Made by a program: the position numbers and the translations under genes. Source: Oscarella lobularis (taxonomy: Eukaryota; Porifera; Homoscleromorpha; Homosclerophorida; Oscarellidae). From it: 64,000 bases of DNA. This document shows positions 23,935-35,653 of this stretch, one piece after another. The notes beneath the pieces are model-generated. The model had not been told where the DNA came from. It saw nothing but the letters and a program-made list of their open reading frames with translations, and did not search any database. Position 1 is the stretch's first letter. Each line of letters opens with the position of its first letter. The stretch is taken from the NCBI RefSeq assembly GCF_947507565.1, contig NC_089179.1, positions 3,117,747 through 3,181,746 of the forward strand, written 5' to 3'.

Positions 23935-26900
23935 CTACGTTTCTTCGTGCAGTGTTTTTCGGCCTCTGTAGCAGAAAATCTTAGCCGCGATTTGCTTTCT
24001 CGTTTCAACGACGAGCGTGAAGACAATTGCTGGAAATAATGATAATATTAGAATGGCAATTAGGCGTACGAAATCTAACCTAACCTGCGACGAAAAGCAG
24101 ATAAAAGGTGTTGGCAGCAATGACAATGCCGCTGAACGTTTTTCGATCTACAAGACTATTATAGCCAGGATCCCTTTTGTCTCTGAATGAAAGAAGAACG
24201 AGTGCACCCATCATCAGATTAGTCGATATGACGCTGAGAGCAACGAGTTGCATCCAGTGTTCGAATCGGCGTCGAACAGGCTGTAGTTGGGCGTGCAGTA
24301 CTAGAAACACAGTCGCAAGTAGCGTTGCTAAGGCGATTCCGGAATGACTTTGTTCTCCAAAGAAACCCATGCCAACCGTGAGAACCATTTTTCTTCCTAT
24401 CTCCACCATTTCCCAGTACCAAAAGTGGTCTTTGTAATTACTGTCGAGAAATTGAATGCTCGTCAGAAAATCGCCTCTCAACGATAGAGGCTTTAACTTG
24501 CGCGCCGTGAGCCCTTCACGTCTCTTGAGTTTTAGAGCGATTAGGAGGAGTAAAGGCAGGACCACAACGTAAAGTATCAGTACGGTGCATGTAACCCACA
24601 AGGCAGTAGATGTGGAGTAGTTACACGGAACGCTGTAGTCCACCTTGAGAAGCCACCTGCAGTATTTGTCAGAGTCAGTTCCATAATTAGATTGGCGAAG
24701 ACATATCTTAGTACACGTCCATTCCTTATAAGGTACGGTAGCCAGTATGGAAGTGGCCGTTGAAGGATAGCATATAAACAAGATCCACCAACTGTTTGTC
24801 ATACAAGATGTTCTCACTTCAGATATCTTTCTCTTCATTACAGCATGTCCACCTCTGTAGGAGAAAAGAAAGTGATTTCTCGTCGCTTTATAGTATCCCC
24901 ATATGAGCAGAAGGAGAATGACTTGAATTGAGAACTTTATGATAGGAAGCATCAGAGCATTGAATCTTAGTTTCTCGTGTAGGCACGCAGGCGTAGCGAC
25001 GGCGAGCACATTCAGCTCAATCATCTTGGCAAAATGTTCCAAAGAGAGAAGGGCTTCCGGCCAAGGTACGTACGTGAGAGCGTCAAAAACCACGGACATA
25101 ACCTGGATAAATCCGACTGTAATTTTTAGAATCGAACTGATTTGGTTGACAAGATCGTCGTCCTTTTTGCGTTTGAGTTTACCAATGACGTGCAACACAC
25201 CGGCTAAAGCGCCCAGGAGAAAGAGCAAACCAAGAAACTGAAGTCCAGTTCGCCACTTCTGAGGACATCGATGACACCGCTGAAACCACGAATAATAACC
25301 GTCACGGCATTGTCCGCACAGCGTTCCCCAGTATCCCACACTGCACATTTCACTGCTACGAACCCGCATCGACGTTTCACTTCGGCAACTTTCATTGATC
25401 GGACAACGGTGTATGTAAGGTATGACGGAGCCGCTGAACGTTGTGGACGTTTTGGAATAGTCTTCGCTCTTGTTCATAAGATTTTTCACGAAGCTAACGT
25501 ATCGATTCTCGTCGGCTACGCTATCGTTGTCAGCGTCATTCCATCGTTTCCAACTCCACCAGAATCCTTGAGCGACGCTAAGGTAATCGTCTCGGCACGT
25601 CATGCCGAGCCGAGAGTCGCACGCATAGCAAGGGCCAAATCGTTGCGTTCGATAGTGATTTTTTAAGCAGTTGCAGGCTCGGTATTCCGCGTGGGTGCTG
25701 AGATCTGTTCCTCTTGGACACACCTTGCAATCTTGAGCGGCTTTTCCCGGAGCCGACGCCAGATCGACGAAGGTACCGTTGACGCACTTTTTACAGTCTC
25801 TCTGTCCGGCCTCGTCTTGGTAGTACCCTCCTATAGAAATTAGTATATAAGATAGCCGTGATGGCTTGTTTTATCATATAGCGACCTGGCGGACAGCTCG
25901 CGCAGTATGAACTGTAGATGTTCTTTTTTGACGGCGTGACAGATTTAGTTCCTATGTGACACTGTCTACACACGGAGTCTTTACTGATGCTTTTGTGCGA
26001 CTTTTCGCATGCGTATCCCCCTCTTCGTGTCAATGCTTCACTCGACCCTTGTGTTAGTGCCATTGTGATGATGGTTTTCTCAACGCAATGCCTGTTCAAT
26101 GATATATAGTCACACTGCAATTAATTAGAGAAACCATCTCACAAATGAGCTGAAGGCTCGGTAGTAGGAATCACGCTGAGTCCAGTGCAATTAAGAAACC
26201 TGTATATAGAAGACTTTAGCAATGCACTGTTTCACTTAATTAAGTTATCTCCACATGTCGACATCGTTTGTTTTGCTTGAAAGTAGCAAAGCCTTTTGAC
26301 TAACGTTTGTCAGAGGGTTGCCTTGCAGGTATCTAAAGAGACATGGCTACAGGAACTGCACTTGTGTAGCATTGTGTTTATGCATGCATTTTCCGAATGT
26401 TCTCTAGCGAAGCAAAAGAGTTGTCTTCAACCTGTGAGATCTTGTTATACATAAGATTGCTGTTGACAAATTTTTTTCTTTTTATTTATACTGTACATAT
26501 TCAAACTCAACTTACAGATCTATGAGACTCGAAAGGCCTTTGAAGGTCGACCATCGAATTCCTTGTAAATGGTTGTCAAATATGTGTCTAAAGAATTTGG
26601 TTAGGTCATCTGTTTGCTGGCCAGTTTGATTACAATTACAGGTTTTGAAGGTGCGTTTGATGAGATAGAGTGCGCGGAAGACTTGTCAAACGGTTTCCCT
26701 CAATGAATCTACGAACTTGTTAGATACAAGCGCCCGATTACTGCATGTGTTTGGATAGACATACAAAGATCCCAGAATAGTGACTTGAGTAAAAAATGAC
26801 TGTTCAATGGTTGCGATTTCATTTCCTTGTATATGTCTTCAGAAATCAAATTAGAGCTGGCTTGCAAACTCAAGGTTTCCGTTTTAAACTTACATTTCTG

Positions 26901-28364
26901 TGACTATTGTTTTGTTACGGAATATTTCGCCACTGATAGATTTTAAGAAATTGTTGGAAATTTTTCTGATAACACAGAGAATGAGAAAATCTAAAATTTT
27001 CCAATATCTTTTTTACATCATAAAGAAAAACCCGTTAGGAGGCAGCGTTCCTTGTTTTAGATATCTAATTGAATTGTTGAAGAGATCTCTATATACATGC
27101 GGCAGAATTATCTAATTAACTTCTAACAAATGAGTGACTAACAGGTAGCTGAGGTTTGGTAAAGACGCGAAAGCATCCGATGCAATTTCAGATATTAAAT
27201 TGCTCCCGAGGAACCTAACATATCTGACAAATATTTCTGAACAGTCTCGATCATAGTGAATTTTACAGTTTGGTCAAACACTCAATTTTTAGCAAGTGAC
27301 TTTGCAAATATCTAATTTCGTTGAAGGTTACTTTTCTAAAATCAATTTCTTTACTTAACTTAATTAATTAAGTAAGAGAATGTCTTACATAGAAAACGGG
27401 TTAGAGCAAGAACCGACGTTGAGAAAAGCGTCCGGAAATAAGCGCCAAAGTTTGTTGTTGTCCAGGTAACTACAAAAACATCTAATTTCACCATGTTATA
27501 ATAGTCAACAGCACGTACAGTTTGAGAAGAGAAGTGAGATTTTGAAAGCTCCTCCTCTCCATTACGCGTATGCTATTCCATCTCATATCTCTATATCAAA
27601 ATATTTTGCTTAGCTACAATGTATACGCACACTGTAGAGCTATAGGCACGACATTTGCTCGAGAGCTGGCAAGTCTTTTAAAAATCCCGTTGGCAATGAT
27701 GTGAGGTTGCACCGTGGAAGGCTTCTGTAATTAGAAATTCTACGTCTTTTTTGAAGTAATTTAGACTTAGACTGAAATTCGTCATACAGCAAGTTCAAGA
27801 AAGAATACGAATACGTTGGATCAAACATGCCTGTGACGTCAGAGAAAGAAGGATTATTTCCTAGATCCCTATAAAAAAGAAAGAAAGAATTGTTTTGTTA
27901 ATTGTCCTTTTGATAGATAGAAGTTAACTTTACAGAGATGTCAGTGTTTCCGGCAATACAAAAGCTTTGCTTAGATTGTTTCGCGCTCCAAATCTATCGC
28001 CTTGTAAGTTAATTTTAGAGAAAGAAACTAACTCAATCTTGCATTTCGGTTAGATTTTTGAAACGGAGAAAGTAATTTCGATCGACACTTTCAATGGCAT
28101 TGTCACTGAAATCACTGCAGCCAAAAGTTAAGCAAACACGATCAATCAGATGGAATGACTTAGATACAATGATTGAACTTCTGCGGGAAACGAAGAGTTC
28201 GGAGGCAAGAAGCGAAGTCTCGGATTTCTTGCGCTGCAGTCGACGTTCAAAGTGAAACCTTCATTGCTCCAGCTGCAGTCGCAAATTGACATATTGCAGT
28301 CGGGAACATAGGCATAGCTCGTCGAAATGGCAAACAATACTGCCAGAGATTGAAACCACTTCAT
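23935..28364 (-). CDS. LRR, GCC2/GCC3-like cysteine-rich, multi-pass membrane receptor (intact)
   Basis: Twenty exons give 1,138 residues. The first (28168-28364) encodes a signal peptide (MKWFQSLAVLFAISTSYA) and an LRR N-cap with CDC. Sixteen exons, mostly 69-81 bases, follow from 28033-28115 to 26143-26199. Most carry one leucine-rich repeat, for example LTSLPTGFLKDLPALEQ and LYLDNNKLWRLFPDAF. Exons 25886-26091 and 24085-25830 encode cysteine-rich modules (CPPGGYYQDEAGQRDCKKC), then about eight hydrophobic segments with a conserved WYWEMVEIGRK before the sixth. The last exon is 23935-24029. The protein is expected in the plasma membrane with an outside LRR/cysteine ectodomain. The TM family is unassigned; it resembles multi-pass proteins with ephrin-receptor-like cysteines known from protists and invertebrates. 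A GC donor ends exon 26388-26459. It is divergent from the ML gene and convergent with the GTPase gene. Confidence 0.8.
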
Positions 28365-28509
28365 TGGTTTGCTTTCAGGTACGTCAAAGTTGCTTGCATT
28401 CGTTTTTATATACACCTGCACGTGTGCATGGGGGTAGTCCCTTGTCGTCATCGTGACTCTATTGTCGAAAGTTAGAGTTATCGAACTTTCATATAGAGAA
28501 TAGTGAAAG
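28365..28509. promoter_or_regulatory. Bidirectional intergenic region between receptor and ML gene
   Basis: Only 145 bases separate the two start codons, which face away from each other. This suggests a shared promoter and co-expression. No clear TATA box for either gene was identified. Confidence 0.5.
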
Positions 28510-29400
28510 ATGAAGAGTTGGCCGAGTCTACACGCTCAGTTCTGCTTGAGAATGATTACGATCATTGGAATCGTCTATACCTCGTCTTTTTTGCAGCACG
28601 CCATTGCAGCAGAGCCGTTTTCTGGCTATGGTTTACATTGCAATTATCTTCGCTTGAAGCCATGTGGTGAGACAGAACGACGATTTATCCCGCGTATGCA
28701 TGTCATCGTATTTTTGGCATCAGCCAACTTAGGGAAAGAACTTCAATTCTTTAACCTCACCGCTTCAGGCTTTTTGGAAAAGTCTGAAATCTGCACTCTG
28801 ACTGTAGCTTTGCAGCCAAGTAAGCGAACTTCAATACTTCTATTACATCTGAATAAATGGATTTCCTTTTCCTATTTGAGCAACAAACCTCACCGATGTC
28901 ACAGTGCTTATCGATGCCTTTGGCGCTATGGTGTTAGGAATACACGTTCATTGCACTCTAAAAGACTATTTATGCCACGACAAGTCTAAAACTTGGGAGA
29001 ACAATCACTGCCCTATTCCGGCATTTCGTAAGTGCGTGCAGCGAGCAAATCGCAGTTTCGTCTGGCGTAACGAGTGTTTATACGTATAGAACTGATGTGG
29101 TTGAATTTTCGTTTGACTGCCTTGAAGTCACGGAAACCTTAGAAAAACTGGCGAGTTAGATTGACGAGAAAAACGTGATCTTAGAGCATCTACGTGTAGG
29201 TTAGTTTAAACGCTACTCTTCAATTCATGAACGTGAAGGGGCATCCTCTTGCTTGCGTTATGATGGAGCTTAACACTTCCCCAAAAGGCGTCGACTCTGA
29301 CACTCTCATCATTAGTGGCAGATCTGAGGGACGAAAGCGAAAGAAGCGGTGGGTTAATCGTGCCATTTGCACTTACCTAAAGCAGAATTTGGCCGTCTAA
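28510..29400 (+). CDS. Secreted ML-domain (MD-2/GM2A/NPC2-like) protein
   Basis: Five exons (28510-28666, 28733-28819, 28905-29027, 29056-29126, 29200-29400) give 212 residues. A signal sequence (MITIIGIVYTSSFLQHA) is followed by a beta-rich domain with HCNYLRLKPCG, then CHDKSKTWENNHCPIPA and a final pair of strands, NATLQFMNVKGHPLACVMME. The cysteine spacing, CPI motif and C-terminal strand with a single Cys fit the ML lipid-recognition fold. Members of that fold bind lipids and include the TLR4 partner MD-2, NPC2 and GM2 activator. A basic tail (GRKRKKRW) extends past the domain and is unusual. Without splicing the region looks like two short frames; the donors GTGAGA and GTAAGT support the model. 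The family call is by motif and needs a profile search. Pairing with the adjacent LRR receptor is inference. Confidence 0.55.
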
Positions 29401-30441
29401 CTGGATGTCCTAATTTGGTACAGTTGTATTGTTTTTTTTCATATTGGTCAATAGAAGTATAATTGAGTTGGCGGTTTCCAAGCTTTTAATTTGAATTTTG
29501 GCAGCGGATGGAAACACTTGAAACTGATACTACTTAGAGCTTCTCTCATCTAGGTCAAAACAGAGAGAATCTGAAAATCAGGAAAAATTGGGTTCGTAGA
29601 AAGTAATAACTGGAAGTAGGCGGTACGTGAAGTAGGGGAGTTCGCCGATGTGTTGCAGCCTTGCAGGCGTTTACCTCGCAGAATCTCGCTAATCGGTGTC
29701 GCTAGCGGCAATGAATTTGTACCTAAGAGTGTTTTACGACGATTTCGGTCGTCTCGAAGGATCGAGAGTCGAAGCGAAGACCTATGGTCATTGTGTCTTG
29801 ATTCGTGGGTATTTCTACGTAGAACTGTACGGCACTCTTGCTTATCGAAATGATTGTGATCGGACATCAATCAGAGCGGTTGAGTAGCTTCGTGCCATAG
29901 GCTAGACTAGTCTGTTTTATCCAGTTAATTATTTGTCCCGCAAAAGCAGAAGGAAAAATATTAGTGCAACATTTCCTTTCCTTTGTCTTTCTTTCGCGTT
30001 TCTGACCTCAACTGCGATAACTGATGCTGTGACGTGGAATTTGATTTGATTTGCTCACGACACTTTCTTGCGTACACTGAGGAAACGACAATACCGCAGA
30101 AGCACGAGCATTAGAAATAGACAATTGCAGAATGATCGCCTGACGTAAACCTATATATGTTTATCATTGTCATTTGTTCTGCAGTTGTGTACTGCATTCT
30201 CTTCCACACACTTTTTGGTAGTAGGTACAGTTACTGCAGTACAGTAGTGCTAACAGTTCAAGTTTTTACATTTCTTAGCGGTCACATGTTGATTGGAGAT
30301 TATTGGCCGAGAGTTAGGGTTCTTTCTGTCTGCATTCTTCGTGTGTTTCATTGATTCCAACACCCGTCGGTTGTTATGTAGACCCCGGATTGAGAATAGA
30401 AACAGCTCTGCTGTACTTCGCTCCTCTCGCTAGAAGAGACC
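29401..30441. other. Intergenic spacer, duplicate of 14.2-15.1 kb
   Basis: Matches 14205-15094. It contains an open fragment near 29720-29850 reading DDFGRLEGSRVEAKTYGHC that is disrupted in the other copy; no family was recognised. The region ends with the 5' flank of the third GTPase copy. Confidence 0.6.
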
Positions 30442-33400
30442 ATGAACGAAGAAGGTAATTGTGTTCCTCAAAGCGTATACGTAGATCTCTAATCGGTTCT
30501 TGCGAGGAAAGCAACCCTACTTCCTGTCCGAATAGATTGTTGTACAGCTTTCTATTCGGTTCTTGGGAGAGGAAAGGGATGTCTGAATTCGCGTATTTAG
30601 AGTTCTTCTCCGCTATTACGAAAGGTGATGAAGAGGTCGTATCTCGATTTATCCGGAACCATCCGGAAAAGTGGAAAGAAGCTGCGAACGAAGTATGGCT
30701 TCGTGTTTCCACTTTCAACCACCAATCTTTTCTTCTATCTGATGCAGCTGGGATCTAGTTCACTTCATTTTGCTCTGGATGCTAAAACCGCCGAGTTTCT
30801 AATTTCAGCCGGAGCTAGTTTGGAGGCTGAGGTAAAGATTATATAGCAATTTTGGTATAATTTCCTACTGTTGCACATCAGTGGGGATTTACACCTTTTC
30901 TTCGCGCCGTTTTGAACGCAGCATCAGCCGTCCTGGCTGTTCTCGCTGAGCATGACTGCAACATTTCTGCAAAAGACAAAGTTTGTCGTAAACTGTATTA
31001 GTTTGCTACAATTATTTATTAATGAATTGTAGATGGGTGATGGAGCCTTGGCCATTGCGAGTTCAACATGTCAGTTGGAGATGGTCAAACAACTCGTTCG
31101 ATTGGGGTTATGCATCAATGAACGTCATGAGGTATTAGATGACGCTTTAACGACATTCTATTTAAGGATTTTCAGAATGGTTATACTTCACTGCATTGGG
31201 CGAGTCAGAAAGGAAGTGCTGAACGAGTTTCTGATTTCAGCTGGAGCTGGTTTGGAGGCTGTAGATAAGGTGTGCCTTATAGTAATCTGTTATTTTTGTA
31301 ACTATTTCACATCAGTGGGGATTTACACCTTTTCTTCGCGCCGTTCGGAACGGAGAATCACATGTTATGGCTGTTCTCGTTGAGCGTGGGTGCAATATTT
31401 CTGCAAAAGCCAAAGTTTGTTGGAAACTTTAATAATTGGACAATAATTTTTTAGTGATGTGTAGAATGGCAGTGGAGCCTTAGCAATTGCTAGTTGGAGA
31501 GGTCAGTTGGACATTTGCAGACAACTCGTTGAACTAGGGTTGAGGGTTGATGAACGTCATAAGGTATTCGATTGTAGCGTATTTGAGGGCATTTTATTCA
31601 TGAATTTTTAGAATGGTTATACTTCACTACATTTGGCGTCTCAGGAAGGACATGTAGAAACCGCCAAGTTTCTGATTTCAGCTGGAGCTAGTTTAGAGGC
31701 TGTAGATAAGGTATACAATATATCGATTTGGTTTTTTTCACTGTTTCACTGCAGTGGGGATGTACACCTTTACTTTGTGCTGTTCAGAAAGGAAAATCAG
31801 CAATTGTGGCTGTTCTCATTGAGCATGGCTGCGACATTTTTGCAGAAGAGAATGTGTGTTTCATATTATTTATTTGTTTGCCAATAAGTGCTTAGTAATG
31901 ACCTGTAGGGTGGCAACGGAGCCTTGGCACTAGTGGGACAGGTTCGTTGGAGGGTGCGAAACAACTCGTTGAATGCGGGTTAAGAGTAGATATCGTAATA
32001 AGGTATTAGATTGTGACAGATTTAGCGACATTTCATTCTTGAATTTTTAGCATGGCTATACCTCACTACATTGGGCGTGTCAGGAAGGGCGTGTTGAAAT
32101 TGCCGAGTTTCTGATTTCAACTGGAGCTAATTTGGAGGCTTCAGATGAGGTAAAACTTAACATTTCAACGTTATTTCTTACAGTTTCATAATAGTGGGGA
32201 TATACACCTTTTCTTCGTGCCGTTATGAAGGGGAAATCAGCAGTCGCGGCTGCTGTCATTGACCGTGGCTGCAACGTTTCTGCAAAAAACAAAGTGTGCT
32301 TTGAAGCTTACCTGTACTAGTTGTCTAATATTCTGTAACCTTATGTAGAAAGGTAATGGAGCTCTTGCACTTGCGAGTCGGGAAGGCTTTTTGAACGTTG
32401 CACAGCAGCTTGTTGAAATGGGAGCCAGCGTTAATGAAGCTGACAAGGTAATGCAGGACGCAAAATTTGAAACATCGAGATTTAGTGATTTTCAGGATCA
32501 CTCTACCTCTCTTCATTGGGCTTGTCGAGAAGGACGTGCTGAAACCGCCAAATACTTGGTTTCTGCTGGTGCTGATATTGACGCAACTAATGAAGTGCGC
32601 ATTTCAATGTGTTGGATCTTTTATTTCTAAAGTTTGTTGTAGTTTGGTAGGACACCTCTTGCTGAAGCGGAAGCAAACAATCACGATTTCCTCGTGGATT
32701 ATTTGCTGAATTTCGTTAGTGAAACTTCAGCGAAAAGCAGACATGAACTAGAGGTGTGTTTTCTAATCTACTGGGTGTAGATAAGTTTTGCACAATTTCG
32801 TAGACACCAAACGCGTTTGTTTTTTTGTCACTTTCTCTTTTTCGTTTTAGGGTGGCGTTGACGAAGAGTTCAACCTGATTAATAGCGAGACGTCTCAGTC
32901 CTCTGATGAAGAAGTGCCTTCGGACCAAGAAAACGAAATCCATTTTCAAGAAATTTACGACGATGCTCTAAAGCGCGGCTCAGTGACCGTAAATCGTTCT
33001 CGTGTAATTGTCACTGGCCAAGACGGAGCGGGAAAATCGTGTCTTGTCGATTCTCTTCTGAACAGGCCATTTGAGAGAGACAAAGCTAGCACCGAAGGAG
33101 CGGCCGTCGCAATGTCACACACAGCCACTAGCGGCTGGGTAGCGACAGACAGCAAAGACCACTTGGATCCTCTCATTGCACAAGGTGTTTATTCTTCAAT
33201 GAATCAGCGGCGGTTTAATGACTTTCCTGAGGGGCTTCATGTTGACAGGCCCTTAGAAAGCGTTAGCACCGAATCAGCAACAGAAGAAGCTGCAGGAGCA
33301 GAATCGGGATTTCACACTTCTTCACTAGAATTTCCTTCAGCAGCTCCACTGGAAGCATTAGGGAAAGATCTGAAAGCAGTTGGAATAGAAGCAAAAACGC

Positions 33401-35653
33401 TAACGCCTAATCAGCAAGAGTTGGTGAGCACTTTTCTCGTGAATAAACCGAGTGAAGAAGATCTCAAAAGACAAAGCCTGGGCGTTCGCGATATATGGGA
33501 TTTGGGTGGACAAGAAATTTATCTCGCTACGCATTCGGCTCTCATGCCAGAGAACGAAACGTTTTGTTTGACCATGTACATGATCGTAATGGACATTTCT
33601 AAATCGCTGTCCGACAAAGCAGAATCGTTTCATCGATCGTCGAGAGGCGAAGTAGTGGACCAGACGAACGAACTGGGCTGGATCCGCACAAACGGAGACT
33701 TACCCTTTTACTGGTTCGGCTCAATTAATCACAGCGGCCCACGAAGAGACAAAAAGAGACAGTCATTGGCTGGGCGTGGACGAAGAGGCCAATTCTCCTC
33801 CTGTCTTTGCAATTGGTTCTCACAGAGACGTGTTGGACAGCGACGAGAATCGTTTTCCAAATTCAACCGCTGTCAATGAATGGCTTTTGCGCCAAGGAGA
33901 TCTCCTTGAGCATCTTCTTATGGACAGCGAATTTGTTAACATTGTTCTGCCAAAGAAACGCGGGGACGCAAACGATGATGAAAATTTCCGAGAGATGACT
34001 CACTTCGTTAAGAGAATCTTTCTCATAGACAATTCGCTGTCCGGCTCCGATTCTCCTTGCAAAACTGTTAATGAAATTCGAAGACGAGTGGACCGCATGA
34101 CATCGAATTATTGGAGACGACAGAAGAAGCAGCCGTTGTTTTGGGTCTACCTCGAAATTCTTCTATTCCGGTGGAAGGAAATCATGAAAACAGTTGTGGC
34201 TAAAGTTGACGAAGTAACTAAACTTGCTCAGCATCGAAGTATCTGCAATATTAGCCGTCACGATGAAGTCCTTGTTGCGCTGAAGTATCTTGCCAATCTT
34301 GGAGCAATTCTCTATTACCCAGAAGTGGATGATTTGAAGAATTTCGTTTTCACTAGTCCGACGTTGGTAATCAAAGCGATGTCAGCATTTGTCACCGCAG
34401 CAAAGCCGGGTCCACGGATGGAGCCGAAGTGGAACACACTGAAGCAAACAGGCGTGATGTCTAAGGACTTGATGGATTATCGCCTAAAGCAAATGCGGGA
34501 GGCTTGCGATTTTACTACCTATCTAGATCTTGAAGATGAAAATAGACTTATTGTGCGACTTCTACAGCTTCTTGACGTCATCACGCCAGTTGCAGGATCG
34601 CCCCCAAGTGAATTTTATGTTCCGTCGATGCTGAAACCGTTCTTTCTGTATCCTCGTACTTACTGGGAAAGGCACAGTCGCTCGCCTCCTTTCCCCGCTC
34701 CACTAATTGTCATTCCAATTAAACTGAAGTTCTTTCCGGAATGCCTGTACTTCCGTCTCGTCACACGCTTTCTGAAAATGTATCCAAAAAACCCGGAACT
34801 CTCTCGTCATCAGTGCGTCTTTCTAGTAGAAGACAAAGACTCTACGGCAGAAGGTATGCCACTACTGTATATATCTTTTTCGTGTAGCATGATTTTGTTT
34901 ACAGTTGAAATTGAATTGCTGTATCACAGTCGAGGCAATTGGGTTGCTCTAACAGTTCATTACGTCAATGAAGACGACGTTGCCAGAACAAGCTCTTTCT
35001 TCTTGCAGTCAATCAAAGAGCAACTGTGCCGAAAGATGAAGAAAATCTGCTGCCAGGGCATGGGAGGCTTCGATTATAGCATCTGCTGTCAGTTAGAAGC
35101 CGTCCGCAGAGACGAACACTTGGATATTCATCTCAAGAACCTTCCAGTACTTAGTACGAAGAAGGGGTCAAAGTACTGTCCAAAAGATGACAAACTATAC
35201 AACAAGTTTGGGAAACGAGTTCCAGTAGATCCGGAAGACTTTAGCAGAATTAATTGTTGGTTTGGGGTGCAGCCCATTGATGATAAATTACGGTCGATTC
35301 AAGGTGAGTTTGCAATCGCGTTGAATTTAACTTAATCATGTTTTATCTTACTTGTGTGATTACAGGTGCTCTTCCTGAAGTGATCGACGAATGTCTGATT
35401 CGCGTCGTTGCAACCCTCGCAGAATCACAGTGGCAAAAGTTAGCTCTTTGTTTAGGACGTAAAGGTCACGCCATACCGCAGTACAAGGAAAAGTCGAGCG
35501 AAGATTCCATTAGGGCCGCGATGGTTATATATAGAGGATTGGTGTGCAGAACGCGGTCCTTCAGCAGCAACTGTAATTAGACTTATTCGAGCTTGTGAAA
35601 AGTGCGGAATTCACAGAGATCTTTTATCAAGTGCTTACAAGGAAGAGCTGTGA
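30442..35653 (+). pseudogene. Ankyrin-ROC-COR-Death domain GTPase, unit 3 copy (frameshifted)
   Basis: The exon order matches the intact copies: 30442-30454, 30601-30692, 30748-30831, ankyrin exons to 32496-32594, then 32643-32753, 32851-34853, 34905-35303 and 35366-35653. Four exons carry frame-breaking changes. Ankyrin exons 31176-31269 and 31909-32002 are each 94 rather than 99 bases. The ROC exon has a 4-base insertion near 33725 (AATTAATC where unit 2 has ATC) and the Death exon a 4-base TATA insertion near 35527. Two in-frame losses (KH after FV near 33936, one E near 35097) add to this. The ankyrin lesions could be skipped as phase-0 exons, but the ROC and Death frameshifts would remove most of the protein. 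Decay or assembly error are both possible. Confidence 0.8.

Noticed and set aside
28033-28050. Apparent GC donor after the second LRR exon
   Set aside because: A normal donor GTTAGT at 28032 gives a better frame with exon 27934-28000.
29690-29890. Open fragment DDFGRLEGSRVEAKTYGHC as a gene
   Set aside because: The copy near 14480 is shifted and stopped, and no neighbouring exons could be joined.
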